A DNA stretch of 64,000 nt from Sulfolobus tengchongensis (GTDB lineage: Archaea > Thermoproteota > Thermoprotei_A > Sulfolobales > Sulfolobaceae): assembly GCF_036967215.1 (NCBI RefSeq), contig NZ_CP146016.1, positions 648,501 to 712,500 on the forward strand. Reading direction: 5' to 3'. The position numbers were made by a program, and so were the translations under genes. Shown here one piece after another: positions 10,141 through 20,320 of this stretch. The notes under the pieces were generated by a model. It was not told the DNA's origin and ran no database searches. It was given only the letters and a program-made list of their open reading frames with translations. Each line of letters begins with the position of its first letter. Positions within the stretch are counted from its first letter, which is position 1.

Positions 10141-11281
10141 TCATAACTTGTCTAAGGCTGAAGACAAGGTTGAATCCCCATCAACACTTGGCTCCCTCCC
10201 TTTCCTAACCCTGACCACCTTCTTAGAATCACCTTTATAAACACCATCACGTAAAACGTGAAACACAATCCTAGCAAGCTTATTAGCAACAGCAACAAGA
10301 GCCTTCTTACCACTCCCACTCCTCTCCTTAATTCTAGTATAAAACTCATTAAGCTTACCATCAACCCTAACAGCAACTCTCGCAGCAAGAAAGAAAACAC
10401 GCCTCAAATACTTATTACCCGGAATCAACCCATTGTGGCTCAAGAACTCACCACTCTGCTTAGTTCTTGGAGAAAGGCCTGCATAAGAGCAAAAAGCCTT
10501 AGAGTTTGAGAATCGAGAAATATCACCAACCTCTCCCAGCTGTGGTAAAACCTATTCCGGGAACTCTGAGTAGTTCTGCAAGAGTAGCCTTGGGGATTAG
10601 GGTGGCAATCATGTCATCAATCTCCTTAACTTGCCCTTCAACCACATTCATCTCTTCTACTAGTTGTTTCAAAATTAATATTTCACCCTTGTTTAGTTTT
10701 CTCCCTAATAAGTTCTTTAGTTTCTCTTTCTCCTCATTGTTTAGTTCTTGTTCCTTTACTAGTTTGTCTAGTATTTGTCTTCCTTCTTTGTTGAATGGTT
10801 CTATCTTGTATCCTGCTGTTTGTAATGTTTTTCTTATCATGTTTTTTAGTTGTGTTATTCTCTCCTCTAGTTGTTTTCTGTGTCTTTCTAGTTCTCTTTC
10901 GTTTTCTTTTGGTATGTATGATGTTTTTATTGCTCCTATTGCGTATGCTAGTGCTAGTCTTTTTGAGTCTAGTTTGTCTGTTTTCTTTCCAAGTATTTCT
11001 CTTAATTGTAGTGGGTTTACTACTCCTATGTTGTATCCTTTTTGTGTTAGCTTGTCGTATAGGTAGTAGAAGTATACTCCAGTTGCTTCCATTATTCCTT
11101 CCTTGTAGTCTCCTAGGAAGTTTATGAGTTGTTGTATTCCTTCGTTGTCGTATTTGAATTCTCTTGTCTCGCTTTCTCTCTCTATTAATTGTTCCCCTTG
11201 TTGTTCTAGTCTTATTTTTGTCACTACTATTTTTGATTCTCCAACGTCAATTCCAAAGGTTTTTAATTTTATTTGTTGCAC
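10141..11281 (-). pseudogene. IS110-family transposase, frameshifted
   Basis: The first 252 residues hold the DEDD RuvC-like domain (D12 in GIDVGES, E65 in MEATGVY, D102 and D105 in KKTDKLDSK), a coiled-coil stretch, and the start of the Transposase_20 domain (LRVPGIGFTTAG). The frame then ends at GRGW. The rest of the domain continues in another frame: EVGDISRFSNSKAF, CSYAGLSPRTKQSGEF with the catalytic-serine region, and AVANKLARIVFHVL near the C-terminus, ending at 10141. One frameshift near 10525-10535 therefore separates two otherwise good halves. It is probably a dead gene; programmed frameshifting is not typical of this family. Confidence 0.85.
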
Positions 11282-11592
11282 GTGTTATATTGTTTTTCCT
11301 CTCGTATTAGGTTTTCTATCATAATACTTCTATAGAATATCAGACTATTTTTCACTTGTTTTCCTAGTTATGACTACTTTTTGCCCCTCGAAAAAAGGTG
11401 ATATTCTCCTACACGGGGTTTTAACCCCATTTGTTAGATTATTGAGGGGATCGTGAGCCAGCCTTGTACACGGGGTTTTTAGCCCCTACTTCGCTTTTGG
11501 CTTATGTTGATTTTTTCTTGAGTGCTTATTTGTTTTTCTGTTATAATACTTGGAGTGTTAACCTTGGTGAATGTCTTGCGTGAAAAACGTAG
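11282..11592 (-). ncRNA. Candidate IS110 bridge RNA region
   Basis: This 310-bp non-coding end lies directly upstream of the transposase start, where IS110 elements encode the bridge RNA. It holds two similar stem-loops, ACACGGGGTTTTAACCCC (about 11413) and ACACGGGGTTTTTAGCCCC (about 11470), spaced roughly 60 bp apart. The position and paired hairpins are seen; the bridge-RNA identity is inferred from what is known of IS110 elements. Confidence 0.35.
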
Positions 11593-12333
11593 GAGGACTT
11601 CAAAGTGAGAGAAGCAAGACTAGTCAAGAGAGGAGATAATTGGTATCTTAACGTGACAATGAAAAAGAAAGTACAAGTAGAGAAGCAAGTTAAGGGGCTT
11701 ATAGCTGTTGACATAAACATGGATTTTATCACGTTAGGTAATGATAAACAAGTTATAGAAATTCCAACACGTCTAGATGATTCAGCGCATTATAAGAAAC
11801 TTGCTGAGAATCTGCAGAAAAGGTACCCCAAGAGGTGGAGAGAGAATAAGAGGATTCTCAATAGGATTAGGAGCTTTCACATAAAGGTAAGAAACGTCAT
11901 GCAAGACTTTGTCAAAAAGGTTGGCAAGTGGGTAGTTGAGGAAGCAAAGAGGCTAAACGCTAACTACATCGTGTTGGAAGATTTGAACAAGATGATTTCT
12001 CACGTGAAAGGGTTGAGGAAAGACTACAGAGATAGGTTATATTTGATGCAATACAGACGCGTGCAGTACTGGATTGAGTGGGAAGCAAAGAAGCATGGGT
12101 TAAATGTAATATACGTTAAGCCAGCGTATAGTTCAACCACTTGCCCTAGATGTGGATATGAGCTGAAAGGAAGTGGATATAGGATGCTTAGGTGTGAGAA
12201 GTGTGGTTTTGAGGATCATCGTGATTATATAGCTGTGTATAATTTGTATGGGCGGGGTTCTCTGAGCCTCGCGACTGCCTCCCAGATGCGGGATGTAAAC
12301 CCGAACCAATGGGGGGAACCCTCGCCATTTTAA
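11593..12333 (+). pseudogene. tnpB: TnpB, C-terminal fragment with intact RuvC residues
   Basis: Codes for the RuvC part of TnpB: first Asp in [13 protein letters not shown], Glu in [10 protein letters not shown], a four-cysteine zinc ribbon (CPRCGYEL and [11 protein letters not shown]), and the last Asp in that same [11 protein letters not shown] segment. The frame opens at 11593 after a stop, and the first in-frame start codon is a GTG at 11605. It is the continuation of the fragment at 9663-10102. All catalytic residues are kept, so decay is due to the insertion, not to point mutation. Confidence 0.85.
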
Positions 12334-12471
12334 TGGCGGGGAGGAAGTCAGAATAAAAAACTTCTCATCATTACTGATGACTTTCATGATGTTCTCAAAT
12401 ACTTGAGAACTCTTCCACCCTATATATTAACCAATTGGCTTTTACATTGACTCGAAATCGTCTTTAAATTG

Positions 12472-12535
12472 CTTTGTGAGGTTTTTCGAAATTTACATTA
12501 CTATTCTCTCTATGGTAAAAGAGCGTCAAAAATAG
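12472..12535 (-). repeat. Family 1 repeat, half copy
   Basis: Matches only the CTTTGTG-AGGTTTTTCGAAATTTAC half of the element through CTCTATGGTAAAAGAGCGT. The other inverted arm is missing. The surrounding 12353-13035 has no gene. Confidence 0.6.
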
Positions 12536-12681
12536 ATACTTTAAAAAAGTAGGTTTTAAAAAGATTCTTAAAAATTTGGCAACATTCCAATATAACTTCT
12601 TCATCCGTATCCTCTAGAAAAGATAAGAAACAACCTAAAATTCTCACTGCTAGGAACACATAAATATTGTCAAAACGAATG

Positions 12682-12834
12682 TTTTGCGGAGTTTTTCAAA
12701 TCTTACGTTATTTCTTCATATTCTCTTGATAGTAAAAAGGAACGTATTAAACCAGATAGCTTAAAACATCCTCTACGAATTTACAGCGTGAATTAGTTGG
12801 ATTGTTAGAGGCGAAGCATGTAATGCCTACAAAG
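12682..12834 (-). repeat. Family 1 repeat, long form
   Basis: Starts TTTTGCGGAGTTTTTCAAA and contains the usual core (CCAGATAGC). Near the other end it carries an extra block of about 55 bp (landmarks TACAGCGTGAATTAGTTGG and TTAGAGGCGAAGCATGTAA) before the terminal CCTACAAAG. The same extra block occurs at 26920-26990 and 31630-31690, so there is a distinct long subtype. Confidence 0.6.
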
Positions 12835-13035
12835 TACAAAACGAACACAAATAAGTGAAAATCCTCTCCACTCCTTAGAACTAGTGAGAATCTTTCACAT
12901 TCCCATAATTTAGGATTTTTAGCGTCATCATAACGTAACCTCTTCTTCAAGATTATATTGTCATCGTTCGTAGGTAAATAGTTTTTAAACCAACTTAAAA
13001 AAGTATATTAATAGGAAATAGTGATGTATATATTA

Positions 13036-13275
13036 TATTTCTGTATTTTTTGTCCCGTTTTTGCAAGTGTATTCCCTTAAACCTAACTTTCCTTAAAGGT
13101 AGGACGTTAACCTAAAACAATTACCTTTATAGAGAAGTCGTAAAAATCCCAACAAAACCCGGGAATAGAATAAAATAAAAAGAGGAGAGAGAAAAATACA
13201 AGAGGAAGAAAAGAGAAAAACTTATTAAGGGGAATAACGAATAGACAATTGTCAATGAGGGTTTAAAAACCCTCA
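13036..13275 (+). promoter_or_regulatory. CRISPR leader of array 2
   Basis: About 240 bp, nearly identical to the inverted leader of array 1. It ends in the palindrome GAGGGTTTAAAAACCCTC directly before the first repeat. Differences are small, mainly an insertion near ACGAATAGACAATTGTCA before the palindrome. The pair forms a long inverted repeat around csa3 and the nested insertion elements. Confidence 0.9.
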
Positions 13276-14853
13276 GTTAATCCTCTATGGAATTGAAAGG
13301 GAGACATTCGAAGAAGTAGCAGCTGAAATGTTGGCTGAATTGTTGTTAATCCTCTATGGAATTGAAAGTGTACTGTGTCAATTCCGAAACGGCATGATCA
13401 ATATATTCCCGTTAATCCTCTATGGAATTGAAAGTCTTATCAAGTTCATGTCTGTCTGTCACTACGCCTAAACTGGTTAATCCTCTATGGAATTGAAAGG
13501 CAAGAGGGGGAGTTCCAAATAATAAAGAATTTTTTATAGTTAATCCTCTATGGAATTGAAAGGTAATAAATGAAGGGCCAACTGACGACAACAACAATTA
13601 CTATGTTAATCCTCTATGGAATTGAAAGGTAATAAGGGCAAACATACTTATTACTAGTCATTAGAGTTAATCCTCTATGGAATTGAAAGATTTTAGACAT
13701 TACTACTAGGCTTGCCATCTTGCTTCTTCGAGTTAATCCTCTATGGAATTGAAAGATCATCATTTAATGCACTTTATGGTAGAAAGGGCTATGTAGTTAA
13801 TCCTCTATGGAATTGAAAGGTCGTTGTGAAAGTTCTATACCAAGTAGTAACTGGTGTCTCTTAATCCTCTATGGAATTGAAAGTCAGCGTCTATAAGGTA
13901 GTTTCCATATCTCACAAATTCGTAACTTAATCCTCTATGGAATTGAAAGTTACCTGATTGCTAGTACATGCGCTACATTGAAGCACCTTAATCCTCTATG
14001 GAATTGAAAGTTTACATCTACGTAAGCGATAAAATTGATATGCTTCTCATCTTAATCCTCTATGGAATTGAAAGCACAATACTGCAGATTCCATAGTTGT
14101 GCTTGCGTTACCTTTCTTAATCCTCTATGGAATTGAAAGAGAATGACATTAACCAAAAGATACCTTCGCGGTCGTACTGTATTCTTAATCCTCTATGGAA
14201 TTGAAAGTTTCCACTTTACTCATAATTATTCCCCGAAAAATAAGAAACTTAATCCTCTATGGAATTGAAAGTTATATAACTGACACAAATATATAATTGA
14301 TACAAATGATCTTAATCCTCTATGGAATTGAAAGAAAGATCACAAGTGCAAAGAAAAAAGCAAGAAATAATACAAACTTAATCCTCTATGGAATTGAAAG
14401 AAATTTTCCAATTCGCGAATTTTATCAATTAAAAATCTGACTTAATCCTCTATGGAATTGAAAGTTACGATAGCGGTTCCACCTGGTTCTTTCTTTTCCA
14501 TTTTAATCTTAATCCTCTATGGAATTGAAAGGTAATGTATTTGACGCTATCTAGTTGTTGTAATTCGGAAGCTTAATCCTCTATGGAATTGAAAGATAGT
14601 GACAGAAATGTAATGAGGAATGATCGCGAAATAGTCTTAATCCTCTATGGAATTGAAAGGAGATAGAATTTGATTCTGCGCCAAAAGGCGCGTCCTTGCT
14701 CTTAATCCTCTATGGAATTGAAAGTCTTATGAGCCGTTATTTCAACAACAGCTCTACTATGAAGGTTAATCCTCTATGGAATTGAAAGCCTTTCCCCTAC
14801 AATCTGGGGCGCTTTTCTGCATGAGGCTCGTTAATCCTTCATGGAATTGAAAT
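13276..14853 (+). CRISPR. CRISPR array 2 (family A repeats, 25 copies)
   Basis: Twenty-five repeats of the same 24-nt family as array 1, read on the plus strand, with spacers of about 38-43 nt. The leader is at the left. The nine leader-proximal repeats begin with G, the next fourteen with C, and the last two with G again. The final copy (14830-14853) is degenerate (CCTTC for CCTCT, ending AAAT). It ends 190 bp before the stop of cas3'' on the opposite strand; that gap is AT-rich and empty. Confidence 0.98.
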
Positions 14854-15039
14854 AAATTTTTCACTCACGTTATATAATTCTTCTCCATAAGACTTTTAGA
14901 ATATATAAATACTAAAATTACTTAATGTATCAGAAAAATTCCTTATAATAAGTTTGAATAGAAGGTAACAAAGATTTGCCTATACTCTAATCTTAAATAT
15001 CAAAAGGATTTATATTACCCTCGTCATAATCAAAGTTAT

Positions 15040-15738
15040 CTATTGTTTAGCTTCTCTATTAATTCTGGCTACTGTACCATCTGCCTCATTAAGAATAGAA
15101 AGGATTGCTGATGAAACAAATCTATAATATCTATAAGAAAAATCATTACTACAAAATTCTATAGGTAAATACAAGTCTAATTTATTTTTCTTAGATATTA
15201 TATTAGTTATTTTGTCTATGATCTCTTTCCCCAATTTACTTCTTATGAATCTATTCTTAACCTCATCATTTACACCCTTAACACATTCAATGCATGAATC
15301 ATAAGGGATGAACGAACTTTTTAAGTTCTTACAAATTTTTGTGTAATCTCTTTGTGCGTAATGATGAAAACCAACTGGCCTTATAATAATGATGCTAATC
15401 AAGAGCTCCTTAGTAACTGGCTCACTATCACTAGGATCAAAGAGGTTCTCAGGTATTTTAGAAGCATATGAAATAATCCCGGCACTCTTAATTTCATGTC
15501 CCGAAAATCTGTTAGGATTTCTTTGATATGTAACATCTATCTTTCCAATATCGTGTAATACACCAGCTAACAACACTAAATCATGAATTTCGTCTTGATC
15601 AACGTTAAGTCTTTTTGATAACACTCTCACAAGACCATTAAAATAATTACTTTCCTCCATGTACTTAGCTATATCCAAAATGTGTTTCTCGTAAGTTTCA
15701 CTAGATTTTTCGTCCTTATAAGCCCAACAATCTACCAT
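15040..15738 (-). CDS. cas3'': Cas3'' HD nuclease, type I-A
   Basis: 232 residues with HD-nuclease motifs: H19 (EKHILDIAKYM), H62-D63 (GVLHDIGKID), H81 (FSGHEIK), and a later HH pair in RPVGFHHYAQ. In type I-A the HD nuclease is a separate subunit from the helicase and cuts the displaced DNA strand after Cascade recruitment. It overlaps cas3' by 7 bp as the last gene of the operon. Confidence 0.93.
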   Translation of the reverse strand: MVDCWAYKDEKSSETYEKHILDIAKYMEESNYFNGLVRVLSKRLNVDQDEIHDLVLLAGVLHDIGKIDVTYQRNPNRFSGHEIKSAGIISYASKIPENLFDPSDSEPVTKELLISIIIIRPVGFHHYAQRDYTKICKNLKSSFIPYDSCIECVKGVNDEVKNRFIRSKLGKEIIDKITNIISKKNKLDLYLPIEFCSNDFSYRYYRFVSSAILSILNEADGTVARINREAKQ

Positions 15739-17363
15739 AATACTCCTACCCCTCTTATATAAGAATCTTTTTTAAGAATAAAGATTGGAGGAGTACCGTA
15801 ATTTTCTATAAATCTAATGTAAAAATCACTTACATTATCTACTTTTTTCTCGTCTGCAAGTCTTGGAGTGTTATTTTTAAATTCAAAATAACCTATTCCC
15901 ATTATATAATCCTTAATGTTATTCCAATTTTTCTCCACCAATTCCAATTCCATTACAAAGGAATTACTAATGATATCTTTCATATCTTTTACAGTCAAAA
16001 AATCTTCTCCTAAAGTATAAAATTCTACTAAACTTCTAGTTAAAGAATATTTGTTATCCTCCAAAAATTTCTCAAGTAAACGTTGTGAGGTGTAAAACGG
16101 TGATAGAACCCTCTTTAAAGAGTCTCTATATTCATTGTTCAGTTTAATTTTTGAAATAGAAAACTTGTTTATTAACTCATAATAATTAGTCTCACATGAA
16201 ACAGTATAAGGCAATCTCCAACATATATCTTTTCCAACTATACTATTTATAACGTTATTATCTGAGCCTTTAAAATCCTCAATTAAATATATCTTACCAG
16301 AAGATTCTTTGCAACCGTATCTGCAAACTCTTCCTATTCTTTGAATTAAAGAGTTTATGTTTATCACAGTAGTTATTAAGGCATCAAATGATCTATCTAT
16401 TCCAGCCTCTATTGCACTAGTACCAATTAAAATGTCTAGGTTATCTAACCTTTTTATAACGTTTGATCTGTCTTCTCTTGTTAATCTACTATGTATTAAA
16501 CCAACGTTAAATGAGTCCTTCAAAGATTGATAAAGCAGTGAAGCTTTCTTTATGTCATCAATTACAATCAGAATTTTTAGCCCACTGGAAGCTAACTCTT
16601 GAGCTCTTTGTTTAACATCAGCTAACTTAATTTTTTCCACAGTTAACTTAACAGATTTCATTAGGTCCTCAAATTCCTTATCTCGAATATGTATTTCTGT
16701 ATACCCATTCTTTTCTTCAATTTTATTTTCTAAAGAGAGTTTAACTCGTACTAACTTTCTATTTTTTGCTATTTCTCTCACATAAAAATCAGAAAGGGTA
16801 GCACTTAGAATAAGAACTGGATTTTTCATGTAATGATGAGCATTTATTGCTTCAAGAAATATTGAGGGAATTGCACTGTCTTCACTCTCGAAAAAAATGT
16901 GAGCTTCGTCAAAGACAATAAGGGAGATAAAGATTCTTCCTAGAGGAATAAAGTAGTGTTTTTGATACCTAAAAATTTCAGTTACTGGAATTTTGAACAA
17001 GTTATGAGCATAAGAGTCCATAGTAGTTAAAACATAAGAAGCATCAAACAATGGTTCTTTCTTATAGTTCTCTAAAAAATCTCCCATTTGATAAGCCAAA
17101 TCATTTTCGGTTAAGCCAGCTTTTTTAAGGATTTCACGATCTTTCTGTACAAAATCATCGAGTATGCTTGAAACTAAAGATCTTAAAGGTAATATATGGA
17201 TTCCATTTGAAACCCAGTTCATATCATAAAATTCTTTATATACTAATGGTGCATTCTTTGTTTTACCGTAACCAGTAGGTAGATCAGCTAAATAAATACT
17301 TTCTGGTCCATATTTTTCTATTGAAGATAAAAGTTCAGTCAGAGCTTGTCTCATCTTCATCAC
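15732..17363 (-). CDS. cas3': Cas3' helicase, type I-A
   Basis: 543 residues of a superfamily 2 helicase without an HD domain. Walker A-like LPTGYGKT is at 28-35, the DEAH box at 152-155 (IVFDEAHIF), SAT at 187-189, motif V at about 314-323 (GTSAIEAGID), and motif VI at 341-348 (QRIGRVCR). It unwinds DNA for Cas3''. Its start overlaps the end of cas8a by 29 bp, which implies translational coupling. All motifs are intact. Confidence 0.94.
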   Translation of the reverse strand: MMKMRQALTELLSSIEKYGPESIYLADLPTGYGKTKNAPLVYKEFYDMNWVSNGIHILPLRSLVSSILDDFVQKDREILKKAGLTENDLAYQMGDFLENYKKEPLFDASYVLTTMDSYAHNLFKIPVTEIFRYQKHYFIPLGRIFISLIVFDEAHIFFESEDSAIPSIFLEAINAHHYMKNPVLILSATLSDFYVREIAKNRKLVRVKLSLENKIEEKNGYTEIHIRDKEFEDLMKSVKLTVEKIKLADVKQRAQELASSGLKILIVIDDIKKASLLYQSLKDSFNVGLIHSRLTREDRSNVIKRLDNLDILIGTSAIEAGIDRSFDALITTVININSLIQRIGRVCRYGCKESSGKIYLIEDFKGSDNNVINSIVGKDICWRLPYTVSCETNYYELINKFSISKIKLNNEYRDSLKRVLSPFYTSQRLLEKFLEDNKYSLTRSLVEFYTLGEDFLTVKDMKDIISNSFVMELELVEKNWNNIKDYIMGIGYFEFKNNTPRLADEKKVDNVSDFYIRFIENYGTPPIFILKKDSYIRGVGVLW

Positions 17364-18339
17364 CTTTAATTACAATAACCTTTGGTCTAAGATTAATCCC
17401 TAAAAGTCCTTTAGTTATTTCATCCCACTTCTCCTTATAGACAAAACTCCCTTCCTCTACAACAGTATCACTTGTTAATGATCTAATAATTGGATAGAAC
17501 CCGTTGATACTGCCTAAATTATGATACTGAATAATTGTTGTGGCTAAAAGTTCTATGAAGTTTTTAATTGTTGTGTTTTTCCTATTTTTTATTTCATATT
17601 TATAATTAACCAATAATTGAAAGATAGATGATGTAATTCCTAAATGCCACAATTCATTTGATAACTCATTCAATACATAGCTTACTAAATTGCCTGACTT
17701 TGATACGTAAATTACTCTTAGTGGATTATTCATAAGATCGTTTATGTTATCTTTATATGCCAATGCGATAGCTGAAGCCATACCTATCATAAGGGCTTTT
17801 TCACTCAACTTATTATTTGATATAGCTGAAAATACTAATTTTAAACTATCCATTGCTTTTCTTATATCTTTTAGTAAAACGTTTTGAGATGTAATGTCTA
17901 CAAATACATTATATTCTTTAACCTTACTTATTTCGTATCCTATAGTAGCTAGCTTAAGGACTCCTTTTTGAACTCTATTTAATTCTCTAATTTCTGATGT
18001 TTGACCTCCGAATGTTCTACCGAATTCTTTAAATTCTTGCAAGAAATTCCTGTAACTAGTTTTAGAAATAGTCTCGTAAGTTTCTTGGAAGTCTTGATAT
18101 TCAAGGTTTTTAGCTTTTTCCAACTTTAACCCTTCTAAAGCCCTATTAATATCGTCAACCATCTGATTAATGTCAATTTGACTTGGTGATTTCAAGAAGA
18201 TATCAAAACCATAAAGATATTGCAAAGCAGTTCTAACGTACCAAGATATCAATAGGTGTTTATACTTTGGTATGTTAGATAAATTAATTACTAATGGAGG
18301 ATTTTCTTTATTTTCTATATTTTTTGACCTCCTAGGCAT
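17335..18339 (-). CDS. cas8a: Cas8a (Csa4-type) large subunit, type I-A
   Basis: 334 residues with no catalytic motif. It is identified by position between cas5 and cas3', by size, and by a mostly helical C-terminal half, as in Csa4/Cas8a2 proteins of Sulfolobales. The large subunit is expected to help recognise the PAM and recruit Cas3. It starts within the last 8 bp of cas5. Sequence alone would not be enough for the call; context makes it likely. Confidence 0.8.
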   Translation of the reverse strand: MPRRSKNIENKENPPLVINLSNIPKYKHLLISWYVRTALQYLYGFDIFLKSPSQIDINQMVDDINRALEGLKLEKAKNLEYQDFQETYETISKTSYRNFLQEFKEFGRTFGGQTSEIRELNRVQKGVLKLATIGYEISKVKEYNVFVDITSQNVLLKDIRKAMDSLKLVFSAISNNKLSEKALMIGMASAIALAYKDNINDLMNNPLRVIYVSKSGNLVSYVLNELSNELWHLGITSSIFQLLVNYKYEIKNRKNTTIKNFIELLATTIIQYHNLGSINGFYPIIRSLTSDTVVEEGSFVYKEKWDEITKGLLGINLRPKVIVIKGDEDETSSD

Positions 18340-19282
18340 ATTCTACAACCTCTTTAGGGACTATTAATTTTTTCCTTTCATTTCTTAAATTAAGCACGTA
18401 TGCTTTTTCTAGATTAACATCAACTAAAATTGGATTTAATGAGAGTTGGGAAGGTACACAAAACTCATTGGTCTCTGGTGAAGGATTGCTTTTATAATTA
18501 TTAATGTTAAGTATTGGTAAGTCATACTTCTCGCAATTAAAATAATTTATCGCTAAAGAGACCGGAAAGTAGAACCTCGTCTTCACTCTGTCACTTTCAG
18601 TATCTATTATATCTTTAAGACTATAAACGCTCACATCTTTAACATAGACTAATGACTCTTTTCTTCCTACTCTTACTATGCCATAACTATATTTAATAAT
18701 TTCTGGATCAGTTATAATATAAGCAATATAAGCAGATCCCCCGTAGTATACGGAAGATCTGGAACCAATACTATAAGCATTGCTAAAACTATCATACAAA
18801 TAGTCAAAGCACTCTTTTACCACATTTTTAAGTTCGTTTTCTAGCTTTTTTAGATTTTCATCCTTTTTCTGACTACTCATACTTATTAATTCGAGATATT
18901 TTAAGTATTTTTCAACGTAGTCTTTATCTGATGATAATTTCTTGATACATTCTATAATTTTATTAGTATCCTTAATCTTTCTTAATCTTTCCTTTTTCTG
19001 TACAAATAACGTAAAAACTCTTTCGATCTCATTATTTACAACATACAAAGGGGAATAAAATGAAGCATAAAGAACCTTTTTATCTTCTACCAGCTTTTTA
19101 GCTATTGAATATTCTCCATCAACTTCCCTTCCTTGTAATCTAAAATATGGATAGGCTAACGCACCTACAAGGGTGGTAGGGGGAGGTACAGGATACCCTT
19201 GTGATTGTACAACTAGAGGAGGTAATAGGGAAAAATTGCTAAAAAATTCAACTTCTACTACAACTACAATTGGAGATGACAA
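18332..19282 (-). CDS. cas5: Cas5a, type I-A Cascade subunit
   Basis: 316 residues. The N-terminus (VVVEVEFFSNFSLLPP then YPVPPPTTLVGALAYPYFR) is the typical Cas5 RAMP start, with the PPPTTLVGAL segment as the glycine-containing loop. It should cap the crRNA 5' tag and bind the Cas7 backbone. It begins 18 bp after cas7 and overlaps cas8a. Confidence 0.92.
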   Translation of the reverse strand: MSSPIVVVVEVEFFSNFSLLPPLVVQSQGYPVPPPTTLVGALAYPYFRLQGREVDGEYSIAKKLVEDKKVLYASFYSPLYVVNNEIERVFTLFVQKKERLRKIKDTNKIIECIKKLSSDKDYVEKYLKYLELISMSSQKKDENLKKLENELKNVVKECFDYLYDSFSNAYSIGSRSSVYYGGSAYIAYIITDPEIIKYSYGIVRVGRKESLVYVKDVSVYSLKDIIDTESDRVKTRFYFPVSLAINYFNCEKYDLPILNINNYKSNPSPETNEFCVPSQLSLNPILVDVNLEKAYVLNLRNERKKLIVPKEVVEYA

Positions 19283-19300
19283 CCTTTATCACTCGAAGAC

Positions 19301-20320
19301 TTATTTTTGACTAGTAGTAGATTCAGAAGGCTTAATCCATGACAACGCTTTATCCTTAGTCTTTTTAATCATCTCATCTAAATTGCCCGCGTTTTCACAT
19401 TCGATATTATTGCTCTTTGGATAATCTTTGCAAATATCAGAGTTTATTATTCCTTCCTTATCGAAATATATAACTATTATCTTCTCATTTATAGTTTTAC
19501 TGGAAGAATTGCTGTTATTCAAAGCTTCAACATAAGCCTTTGCTCTATTAAGAGTATCTTTAACATACTCACCATACTTTGGAGAGGATACAGAGAATGG
19601 TATAGGATCAGAGATTGCAGACACTCCTCCTAAGACATCAATTAATGGTAGGTATCTAGATTTCTTAGCTCCAACATATCCTCCACTAAATAATGATATT
19701 AATGCGTCAAAAGTTGTTGCAACCCTTTCAAGATAGTCATCGGTATGCGTATTATTAGAGAGCAAACCTATACCATTAACGTCAATTCCTATTCCTAGCA
19801 TGTAAATAGCAGATCCGCTTTCTATCTGAAAGATATCATTTTCGTTTTGTTGCTGATTAAACCTAACATGGAATTGAGGCATAACAGTAGCCTCTGCCAC
19901 ATCTACATCTGGAACCATATAGCTAAACATAATCCTGGAAGTTCTTTTCATGACCGTAGAAACATTCTCAACAGCTGCCATATAGCCAGTTACGTCATCA
20001 ACTACGCAAGTCCTAACTCTATCATCGCTAGGAGTATTTGGATCTCCACTTCTCTTCAAGAATCCTCCTATTACTTTATAATTCTTACAGTCATCACATA
20101 AATTCAATCCTCTGCTTAAACTTAGATCTGTCAAAGCTCTCATATATGCGTGAGCTATTGATTGCCCAGAGATAGTTGGTGCAAATACTATCCTATATCC
20201 ATCTTTAGTTTTCATTACTACCGGTGCTATTCTATGTCTAACATAGTTTCCAAAAGATTCTATCATGTTAGCTGCTTCAATATTTATTCTTAGTCTAATA
20301 CCAAAAGATACAAAGACCAT
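19301..20320 (-). CDS. cas7: Cas7a (Csa2), type I-A backbone subunit
   Basis: About 339 residues. Typical Csa2 features are the start VSFGIRLRINIEAANMIESFGNYVRHR, the SGQSIAHAYMRALTD helix, and a cysteine pair with surrounding loop (LNLCDDCKNYK). It forms the helical crRNA-binding filament. The ATG at 20320 is preferred; the frame also offers a GTG one codon before. The A of the ATG overlaps the csa5 stop codon, so the two are translationally coupled. Confidence 0.94.
   Translation of the reverse strand: MVFVSFGIRLRINIEAANMIESFGNYVRHRIAPVVMKTKDGYRIVFAPTISGQSIAHAYMRALTDLSLSRGLNLCDDCKNYKVIGGFLKRSGDPNTPSDDRVRTCVVDDVTGYMAAVENVSTVMKRTSRIMFSYMVPDVDVAEATVMPQFHVRFNQQQNENDIFQIESGSAIYMLGIGIDVNGIGLLSNNTHTDDYLERVATTFDALISLFSGGYVGAKKSRYLPLIDVLGGVSAISDPIPFSVSSPKYGEYVKDTLNRAKAYVEALNNSNSSSKTINEKIIVIYFDKEGIINSDICKDYPKSNNIECENAGNLDEMIKKTKDKALSWIKPSESTTSQK

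Larger units (their letters stand above)
10103..11592 (-). mobile_element. IS110-family insertion sequence inside tnpB
   Basis: It separates two fragments of one tnpB gene. It contains a frameshifted IS110 transposase on the minus strand and about 310 bp of non-coding DNA upstream of that gene. The left boundary carries a fragment (10103-10136) of the long-form family 1 repeat (CATGCTTCGCCTCTAACAAT), so the boundary region is composite. Boundaries are inferred from the tnpB break points. Confidence 0.7.
9570..12352 (+). mobile_element. IS200/IS605-group element with tnpB only, split by IS110
   Basis: The left end carries a nested hairpin (TGCGGGCA around 9578 pairing with TGCCCGC near 9620, with inner arms CGCC and GGCG). 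The right end has a small hairpin (CTCGCCATTTTAATGGCGGG) after tnpB. These match the subterminal hairpins of IS605-group elements. Only tnpB is present, in two pieces separated by about 1.5 kb of an IS110-family element. No tnpA is seen, so it moved in trans or is dead. Exact ends are approximate. Confidence 0.7.

Noticed and set aside
10506-11127. Serine- and leucine-rich ORFs on the plus strand of the IS110 gene
   Set aside because: Antisense shadows of the transposase coding region.
10523-11281. A complete 252-residue IS110 transposase
   Set aside because: The Transposase_20 domain is cut in mid-motif and continues in a different frame to 10141.
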